Assembly (NCBI GenBank): GCA_947458525.1
Contig: CANHAG010000012.1
Coordinates: 1 to 11,550, forward strand
Direction: 5' to 3'
DNA length: 11,550 nucleotides
From: Rhodospirillaceae bacterium
GTDB lineage: Bacteria; Pseudomonadota; Alphaproteobacteria; Rickettsiales; UBA3002
A program made the translations under genes and the position numbers. The notes beneath the pieces are model-generated. The model did not search any database. It was not told the origin of the DNA and saw only the letters and a program-made list of their open reading frames with translations. Positions 7,436-11,550 of the stretch are shown here, piece by piece (position 1 is the stretch's first letter; each line of letters opens with the position of its first letter).

Positions 7436-8608
7436 CTAACGCGCGGCACCTTCTGATGGCTGCACTACCGGCTCCCACAAACCTACCTTCTGCCCCGGCT
7501 CAAGGAAGGGCACGCCGGCGGTCACGATTTTTTCGCCCGCTTCCAGCCCGCCGATTACTTCAATTTTATTATCCTTGATGTTGCCGATGGCCACTTCACG
7601 CGGGCGCAAGGTCATGGTTGCCGGGTCAATTACAAATACGCGGCCATGCCGCCCGGTTTTCTCGGCGGCGGTTTTGTTGTCGAGATCTTCCTGTCCGCGC
7701 AGATCAAGCGCGCTGATGGGAATGAGATACGCCACCTTGTCGGTTGCTTTATAATTCTCAACCATGAAAAACACCTGCGCCGTCATACCCACGCGGATAT
7801 CATACTGCGCGGTTTTCCTGAGCAGCACTTTCACCGGAAAGGCATTGCCCTGCTGCGCCAGCGCTCCGATTTCGGTGATCGTGCCTTTCACCGTTGCGCC
7901 CGTTAAGGTGGGGAACGTGACTTCCACATTCTCGCCAATCGCAATCTGGCGGATGATGGTTTCAGGCACCAGCGCGCGCACGGTGAGTGCCGTCGGGCGC
8001 TGAATGCGAAACAGGGTCTGGGTGGGGTTCACTTCCATGAATGGTTCCACCAGACGTTCGGAAATCTGACCGTCATAAGGCGCATAAAGCACGGTTCGAT
8101 CGTAATCAAGTCTGGCCACGTCCCGCTCCGCGAGTGTGACCTGATAATTGCTCCGCGCGGCTTCATATTGCGAATTGGCCGTATCCACCGCCGCCTGTGC
8201 CACATGGCCTTTCTTAAACAGGGCGCGCTGGCGCTTTAAGATTTCACTTTTTTCGCTAAGCAGAGCATTGCTGCTGGCCACGCGCGACTCGGCGGCTTTA
8301 TAGGCCAGCTCATAATCTTTCTTCTCGAGCGTTGCGAGCACCTGACCTTCCTTCACATGGTCGCCCATGGTGACATTCACCGTCTCCACCCTTCCGCCGA
8401 TCTGAAAGGCGATTTCGGTTTTGTCATCCGTCTCTACCACGCCCGAAATACGCCGTGCCTGACCGGAAGACATATCCCCGACCACGGTATATTTTACTAC
8501 TTTTACCGGCAGGGCAGGGGGCTCTTTCTTTTCTTCCCTGCAGGCGCCAAGCGCAAGCAGGCCGGGCAGCAGCAGGAACGGGAGAAGAAATCTGGGCAAA
8601 GCGTTCAT
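7436..8608 (-). CDS. RND efflux periplasmic adaptor (membrane fusion) lipoprotein
   Basis: A 390-residue periplasmic adaptor that links the RND pump to an outer-membrane channel. Residues 1-22 are a lipoprotein signal peptide with lipobox LGAC and the acylated cysteine at C23. A beta-barrel strand region starts near 50. The lipoyl-like half-motifs follow: IGGRVETVNVTMGDHVKEGQVLATLE (about 70-95) and TVLYAPYDGQISERLVEPFMEV (about 172-193), separated by an alpha-helical hairpin (about 98-165) rich in Ala, Glu and Lys. A beta-barrel domain (about 205-285) and a membrane-proximal domain (to about 375) complete the AcrA/MexA/TriA-like order. AGGGG five bases before the ATG is the likely ribosome binding site. 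The stop lies 19 bases before the pump gene, which indicates one operon. A tRNA-Asn gene is 48 bases upstream on the same strand; I see no convincing promoter between them. Confidence 0.92.
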   Translation of the reverse strand: MNALPRFLLPFLLLPGLLALGACREEKKEPPALPVKVVKYTVVGDMSSGQARRISGVVETDDKTEIAFQIGGRVETVNVTMGDHVKEGQVLATLEKKDYELAYKAAESRVASSNALLSEKSEILKRQRALFKKGHVAQAAVDTANSQYEAARSNYQVTLAERDVARLDYDRTVLYAPYDGQISERLVEPFMEVNPTQTLFRIQRPTALTVRALVPETIIRQIAIGENVEVTFPTLTGATVKGTITEIGALAQQGNAFPVKVLLRKTAQYDIRVGMTAQVFFMVENYKATDKVAYLIPISALDLRGQEDLDNKTAAEKTGRHGRVFVIDPATMTLRPREVAIGNIKDNKIEVIGGLEAGEKIVTAGVPFLEPGQKVGLWEPVVQPSEGAAR

Positions 8609-8656
8609 AAAAACCCCTGCAACGCCATGAAAATCAAGGAAAAATAAAGCGCACCG

Positions 8657-8731
8657 TGGCTCCGCGAGTAGGGCTCGAACCTACGACCGATCGGTTAACA
8701 GCCGATTGCTCTACCGCTGAGCTATCGCGGA
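8657..8731 (-). tRNA. tRNA-Asn (anticodon GTT)
   Basis: On the minus strand the 75-base sequence runs from TCCGCGA to TCGCGGA plus discriminator G and encoded CCA. The acceptor stem pairs over seven bases. The D-arm contains AGCTCAGCGGTAGAGC, the anticodon loop is CTGTTAA with GTT at its centre, and the T-arm contains GTAGG-TTCGAGC-CCTAC. GTT reads AAC and AAU codons. The G34 of this anticodon is one of the positions where queuosine is inserted, so this tRNA is a likely substrate of the queuosine pathway completed by queH in the same window. Confidence 0.97.
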
Positions 8732-8754
8732 ACACTGGCGCTTTCGCATAGTGT
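8732..8754. repeat. Imperfect hairpin between tRNA-Asn and the CPBP gene
   Basis: ACACT (8732-8736) pairs with AGTGT (8750-8754), and inside it GCG (8738-8740) pairs with CGC (8745-8747) around a CTTT loop, with a one- and two-base internal bulge. It begins at the base next to the tRNA 5' end, so in a minus-strand transcript it could form a leader hairpin removed by RNase P. No T-run follows, so it is not a standard terminator. Confidence 0.4.
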
Positions 8755-8756
8755 GG

Positions 8757-8762
8757 TATATT
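8757..8762 (+). promoter_or_regulatory. Candidate extended -10 promoter of the CPBP gene
   Basis: TATATT at 8757-8762 is preceded by TG at 8754-8755, giving TGnTATATT, similar to the box before queH. A start near 8769 would leave a leader of about 28 bases that contains the AAAGGA ribosome binding site. No good -35 is visible. Confidence 0.4.
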
Positions 8763-8784
8763 TACCGGCGCGCATCTATGGCAT

Positions 8785-8790
8785 AAAGGA
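8785..8790 (+). promoter_or_regulatory. Ribosome binding site of the CPBP gene
   Basis: AAAGGA lies six bases before the ATG at 8797. It favours this start over the in-frame TTG at 8794 and the internal ATG at 8854. Confidence 0.6.
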
Positions 8791-8796
8791 TTTTTG

Positions 8797-9522
8797 ATGG
8801 CAATTATTTTATCGGGATTGCCTTTTTGCCGATTTTACGTCCCTATCACGCCCATGGCGCAATCTGGTTTTTTTCATTCCCGCGGTCTGCTATGGGCAGA
8901 GCTGCTGACGCTGACGGTGGTGATTCCGTTTGCGCTTTATCTTCATTCGCCGCGCGGGGCTATTTTTGCCGCCTTGTGGCTTATTCTGCTATACTGCGTG
9001 CTGGTGTTCAGGCGCCTTGCGCCGGGTACAGGCCTCCGCGCGGTGTGGGATGGCGCAGCGCTGCGCGAGTGGCATTTATGGCGCCCTATTCTGATTCGTT
9101 TTGTGATTTCTGCCCTGTTGCTTATTGCACTCACCTTCTGGCTGGTGCCGGAGCGGTTCCTCTCCTTCCCGCGTGAGCGCACGGTGCTGTGGGGCATGGT
9201 GATGCTGCTTTATCCCCTCCTCTCCGTGCTGCCGCAGGAATTTATTTTCCGCAGTTATTTCTTTGTGCGCTACCGCACGATTTTACCCACCCCGCGCGCG
9301 ATGTTTTTTGCCTCCGCCCTGACCTTTGGTTTCGCGCATATTCTGCTGCATAACTGGGTGGCGCTGCTGCTTTCCACCGTTGGCGGCTTTATTTTTGCCC
9401 ATACCTATCACAAGCGTTCCTCGCTGGCGCTGGTTTCAGCAGAGCATGCGCTTTATGGCTGTTTTCTCTTCACGATCGGGCTTGGATATTTCTTTTATTC
9501 CGGCGCGCCACATACATGGTGA
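8797..9522 (+). CDS. CPBP-family intramembrane protein (Rce1/Abi type), possibly with altered active site
   Basis: A 241-residue protein with about six hydrophobic segments (roughly 31-50, 53-71, 98-117, 129-146, 168-202, 211-234), fitting the CPBP fold of intramembrane metal-dependent proteases related to Rce1. The family motifs are present in order: QEFIFR (147-152) in place of EExxxR, FGFAH (177-181) as FxxxH, and HALYG (217-221) in place of HxxxN. Thus both histidines are kept, but the first glutamate is Gln147 and the final asparagine is Gly221; in the archaeal Rce1 structure those positions belong to the catalytic centre. It may be a subfamily with different chemistry or a non-proteolytic member. 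The next hydrophobic-start methionine (8854) is an alternative start that would drop 19 residues. It is followed by a 137-base gap with its own promoters before pdhA, so is probably a separate transcript. Confidence 0.8.
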   Translation: MAIILSGLPFCRFYVPITPMAQSGFFHSRGLLWAELLTLTVVIPFALYLHSPRGAIFAALWLILLYCVLVFRRLAPGTGLRAVWDGAALREWHLWRPILIRFVISALLLIALTFWLVPERFLSFPRERTVLWGMVMLLYPLLSVLPQEFIFRSYFFVRYRTILPTPRAMFFASALTFGFAHILLHNWVALLLSTVGGFIFAHTYHKRSSLALVSAEHALYGCFLFTIGLGYFFYSGAPHTW

Positions 9523-9535
9523 TGATGTTTCTGCC

Positions 9536-9575
9536 TTACGCTTGAGAGGATTTTTTTGCACTGCACTATAACTCT
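9536..9575 (+). promoter_or_regulatory. Upstream copy of a duplicated promoter-like block before pdhA
   Basis: TTACGCTTGAG (9536-9546) followed after 20 bases by TATAACTCT (9567-9575). Read as a promoter, TTGAGA (9542-9547) and TATAAC (9567-9572) are 19 bases apart, wider than optimal. A seven-T run (9551-9557) lies between; no stable hairpin precedes it, so I do not call a terminator. Confidence 0.35.
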
Positions 9576-9590
9576 TGGTGTCTCTGATGT

Positions 9591-9627
9591 TTACGCTTGA
9601 GCTTCGTCTGAGAGTCGTTACAACTCT
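9591..9627 (+). promoter_or_regulatory. Downstream copy of the promoter-like block before pdhA
   Basis: The same 11-mer TTACGCTTGAG (9591-9601) is followed after 17 bases by TACAACTCT (9619-9627). Read as a promoter, TTGAGC (9597-9602) and TACAAC (9619-9624) are 16 bases apart; each matches four of six consensus positions. A start near 9631 would give a leader of about 29 bases to the pdhA ATG. The 11-mer could also be a regulator site present twice. Confidence 0.4.
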
Positions 9628-9659
9628 GCCATCTTAAACTGCTAGCGGAAACGTAAATC

Positions 9660-10772
9660 ATGGCCAAAGCTGCTCGAAAGAAACCATCTCCCCGAAAAAT
9701 TCCCGCACTGAAGAAACCACTGCGCAAGCCGGTGCGTCCGGCGAAGAAGCAGGCGGAGAAGCAGCCGGAAAAACGCGTTGCCGCTTCAGTCGCTGCGACC
9801 AAATCCACCCGTCTGCCGAGAGAAAAACTCCTCGCCATGTACCGCGAGATGCTGACCATCCGCCGGTTTGAAGAAAAAGCCGGGCAGCTTTACGGTATGG
9901 GTCTGATTGGCGGGTTCTGCCATCTTTACATCGGGCAGGAAGCCGTCGTGATCGGCATGCAGCACGCCGCTAAAAAGGGCGACGCGGTGATCACCACCTA
10001 CCGTGACCATGGCCATATGATCGCCTGCGGTATGGATCTGAAGGGCATCATGGCGGAGCTGACGGGGCGCATTGGCGGCTTTTCCAAAGGCAAGGGCGGG
10101 TCAATGCATATGTTCTCGGTGGCCGAAAATTTCTTCGGCGGCCACGGTATTGTGGGCGCCAATGTGCCGCTCGGCACCGGCATGGCCTTCGCGCAGAAAT
10201 ATAAGGGCACGGATCATCTCACCATGTGTTACTTCGGTGACGGGGCGAGCAATCAGGGGCAGGTGTACGAGTCCTTCAACATGGCCTCGCTCTGGCAGTT
10301 GCCGGTGATTTATATCATCGAAAATAACGAATATGCGATGGGTACCAGCACCAAGCGCAGCCACGCATCAACCGAGCTTTATAAACGTGGTGAGGCCTTT
10401 GCCATTCCCGGCATGCAGGTGGATGGGATGGATGTGCTGAAAGTCTATGAAGCGGGAAAACAGGCCATCGCTCATGTGAGGAGCGGTAAGGGGCCGATGC
10501 TGATGGAGATCAAAACCTACCGCTATCGCGGCCACTCCATGAGTGACCCGGCCAAATACCGCAGCAAGGAAGAGGTGGAGAAATACAAAGAGCAGCGCGA
10601 CGCAATTCAGAATTTCCGCGACTATCTGACCCGCGAAAAACTGGCGGATGAAGCGGTGTTTAGAAAAATTGAAGACGAAGTAAAAGCGCTGGTGAATGAT
10701 GCGGCCGAATTCGCTAAAGAATCGCCGGAGCCCGAAGCAACGGAATTATGGACGGATGTGCTGAGTAGCTAA
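9660..10772 (+). CDS. pdhA: Pyruvate dehydrogenase E1 component, alpha subunit
   Basis: A 370-residue E1 alpha subunit. With E1 beta it forms the thiamine-diphosphate-dependent heterotetramer that decarboxylates pyruvate and acetylates the lipoyl groups of E2 in the cytoplasmic pyruvate dehydrogenase complex. The diphosphate/Mg-binding motif is GDGASNQGQVYESFNMASLW (193-212) ending at ENN (221-223). Other marks are YRDHGH (114-119), GGSMHMF (146-152) and YRYRGHSMSDP (287-297), the conserved loop that is phosphorylated in mitochondrial homologues. Residues 2-48 form an unusual Lys/Pro/Ala-rich basic tail ahead of the conserved core, which starts near residue 52. The ATG at 9660 has only a weak GGAA upstream; the next in-frame ATG lies inside the core (residue 60), so the tail is probably real. 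It is the first gene of a tight cluster that continues with hicA, hicB and pdhB. Confidence 0.96.
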   Translation: MAKAARKKPSPRKIPALKKPLRKPVRPAKKQAEKQPEKRVAASVAATKSTRLPREKLLAMYREMLTIRRFEEKAGQLYGMGLIGGFCHLYIGQEAVVIGMQHAAKKGDAVITTYRDHGHMIACGMDLKGIMAELTGRIGGFSKGKGGSMHMFSVAENFFGGHGIVGANVPLGTGMAFAQKYKGTDHLTMCYFGDGASNQGQVYESFNMASLWQLPVIYIIENNEYAMGTSTKRSHASTELYKRGEAFAIPGMQVDGMDVLKVYEAGKQAIAHVRSGKGPMLMEIKTYRYRGHSMSDPAKYRSKEEVEKYKEQRDAIQNFRDYLTREKLADEAVFRKIEDEVKALVNDAAEFAKESPEPEATELWTDVLSS

Positions 10773-10785
10773 AGCAAGGTGCGGG

Positions 10786-11034
10786 ATGAAATCGAAGAAA
10801 TTACTGCTGAAAATATCGACGGGGCATTATAAAAATATTAAGTTTCGTGAGATGCAGGTGCTGCTTGAGGACATTGGGTTTGAGTTAAAACGTGTGGCGG
10901 GAAGCCATCATATTTACGCGCGCGCCGGCATGGAAGAGATTGTAAATATCCAAAATGTCGGTGGTGACGTGAAGCCGTATCAGGTGCGGCAAATTGTTAA
11001 ACTGATCGAGCGTTATGATCTCGCGGGGGACTAG
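10786..11034 (+). CDS. hicA: HicA-family toxin (mRNA interferase)
   Basis: An 82-residue protein of the HicA/YcfA family, small double-stranded-RNA-binding-like folds that cleave mRNA. The catalytic-histidine motif is GSHHIY (39-44, with H41 the likely active residue). It is preceded by the LLEDIGFELKRVA helix-strand segment and followed by IVNIQNVGGDVKPYQVRQI (52-70), typical of the variant with the NxQN and KPYQxxQ signatures. It keeps everything expected of an active toxin. AAGG six bases before the ATG is a good ribosome binding site. The gene begins 13 bases after pdhA and ends one base before hicB, so it is probably translated from the pyruvate dehydrogenase transcript. The first third is more AT-rich than its neighbours, which may point to acquisition from elsewhere. 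Confidence 0.85.
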   Translation: MKSKKLLLKISTGHYKNIKFREMQVLLEDIGFELKRVAGSHHIYARAGMEEIVNIQNVGGDVKPYQVRQIVKLIERYDLAGD

Positions 11035-11035
11035 C

Positions 11036-11260
11036 ATGAAAGATTATCACATCAATATTTTCTACAGCACCGAGGATGGGGGTTATATCGCCGACATCCC
11101 GGATCTTGTGGGATGTTCAGCATTCGGTGAAACGCCGGAGCGGGCGCTGGCCGAAGTCACCAAAGCGAAAGCGGCGTGGCTTAAAGTGTCGCGCGCACAA
11201 AAACGTAAAATTCCCAAACCCCATTATCGTCCCCTCATGTATCAGATTCCCGCGCAATAG
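11036..11260 (+). CDS. hicB: HicB-family antitoxin, short form
   Basis: A 74-residue HicB-type antitoxin: [22 protein letters not shown] at the start, then [15 protein letters not shown] (27-41) and a basic stretch with PKPHYRP (60-66). This is the partial RNase-H-like fold that binds and blocks HicA. It lacks the C-terminal ribbon-helix-helix or helix-turn-helix DNA-binding domain of longer HicB proteins, so it is not expected to repress a promoter by itself. The reading frame is open from 11015, but ATG 11036 gives the family N-terminus, lies one base after the hicA stop, and has GGGGGA (11025-11030) just upstream, which suggests coupled translation. pdhB follows eight bases later. Confidence 0.85.
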   Translation: MKDYHINIFYSTEDGGYIADIPDLVGCSAFGETPERALAEVTKAKAAWLKVSRAQKRKIPKPHYRPLMYQIPAQ

Positions 11261-11265
11261 GAGAG
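11259..11265 (+). promoter_or_regulatory. pdhB ribosome binding site overlapping the hicB stop codon
   Basis: AGGAGAG begins inside the hicB TAG (11258-11260) and lies three to five bases from the pdhB ATG at 11269. The ribosome that ends hicB therefore stops on the pdhB initiation site, a layout that favours coupled translation. Confidence 0.7.
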
Positions 11266-11268
11266 ACC

Positions 11269-11550
11269 ATGCCACAACAAACTGTTCGAGATGCCCTGCG
11301 TGATGCGATGGCCGAAGAAATGCGCCGCGATAAAGACGTGCTGGTGATGGGCGAGGAAGTCGCCGAATATCAGGGCGCCTATAAAGTGACGCAAGGTCTG
11401 CTGCAGGAATTTGGTGCGCGCCGCGTGATTGACACGCCGATTACCGAGCACGGCTTTGCCGGGCTCGCGGTGGGTGCGGCCTTTATGGGGCTCAAGCCTG
11501 TGGTGGAATTCATGACCTGGAATTTTGGCATGCAGGCGATTGACCAGATC
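11269..11550 (+). CDS. pdhB: Pyruvate dehydrogenase E1 component, beta subunit (5' part, runs off the window)
   Basis: The first 94 codons of the E1 beta subunit, open to the window end. The sequence begins with [18 protein letters not shown] and contains [33 protein letters not shown] and VVEFMTWNF, all strongly conserved in E1 beta. E1 beta completes the active sites of the heterotetramer with PdhA and contacts E2. The protein starts directly at the transketolase-like domain: it has no N-terminal lipoyl domain, unlike PdhB of many Rhizobiales. The strong Shine-Dalgarno sequence and position support the ATG at 11269. It is separated from pdhA by the hicA-hicB pair. Confidence 0.95.
   Translation, partial: MPQQTVRDALRDAMAEEMRRDKDVLVMGEEVAEYQGAYKVTQGLLQEFGARRVIDTPITEHGFAGLAVGAAFMGLKPVVEFMTWNFGMQAIDQI

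Noticed and set aside
7417..7449. GTG start for the RND pump at 7449
   Set aside because: It would overlap the adaptor gene by 14 bases and add 11 residues that do not look like an RND N-terminus; the ATG at 7416 begins the expected helix.
9551..9557. T-run after the CPBP gene as a Rho-independent terminator
   Set aside because: The preceding bases form no stem longer than about three pairs.

Overview
The window looks like a chromosomal segment of an alphaproteobacterium. The best evidence is the split pyruvate dehydrogenase E1 (separate alpha and beta genes), whose sequences read like Rickettsiales/Rhodospirillales-type proteins; I cannot place it to genus. Base composition is moderately GC-rich in the genes, with one clearly AT-rich divergent intergenic region (about 2266-2444). 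No insertion sequence, CRISPR array, integrase or phage gene is visible.

Layout from left to right. (1) Positions 164-1496, + strand: a queH-type epoxyqueuosine reductase followed 22 bases later by a YdjA-like nitroreductase; queH appears to be transcribed from an extended -10 promoter so close to the ATG that the mRNA may be leaderless. (2) 1465-2265, - strand: a membrane-anchored Sel1-repeat protein whose 3' end overlaps the nitroreductase 3' end by 32 bases. (3) 2445-4301, + strand: a 618-residue RTX protein that is almost entirely calcium-binding nonapeptide repeats (49 in uninterrupted register plus 3 more), with a type I secretion-like C-terminal segment and no recognisable enzymatic domain. 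(4) 4348-8608, - strand: an RND efflux pair, periplasmic adaptor lipoprotein then inner-membrane pump, with a tRNA-Asn(GTT) 48 bases upstream on the same strand. No outer-membrane TolC-like partner and no type I secretion genes are in the window. (5) 8797-9522, + strand: a CPBP-family membrane protein with two altered active-site positions. (6) 9660-11550, + strand: pdhA, a HicA-type toxin, a HicB-type antitoxin, and the start of pdhB, which runs off the window.

The most noteworthy arrangement is region 6: a two-gene hicAB module lies inside the pyruvate dehydrogenase E1 operon, with gaps of only 13, 1 and 8 bases, so the alpha and beta subunits of one heterotetrameric enzyme are translated from either side of a toxin-antitoxin pair. 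The pdhB Shine-Dalgarno sequence overlaps the hicB stop codon. Upstream of pdhA there is a duplicated promoter-like block. Other points of interest are the very long regular RTX array, the substituted proton-relay residues of the RND pump, and inverted repeats in the divergent sel1/RTX control region.
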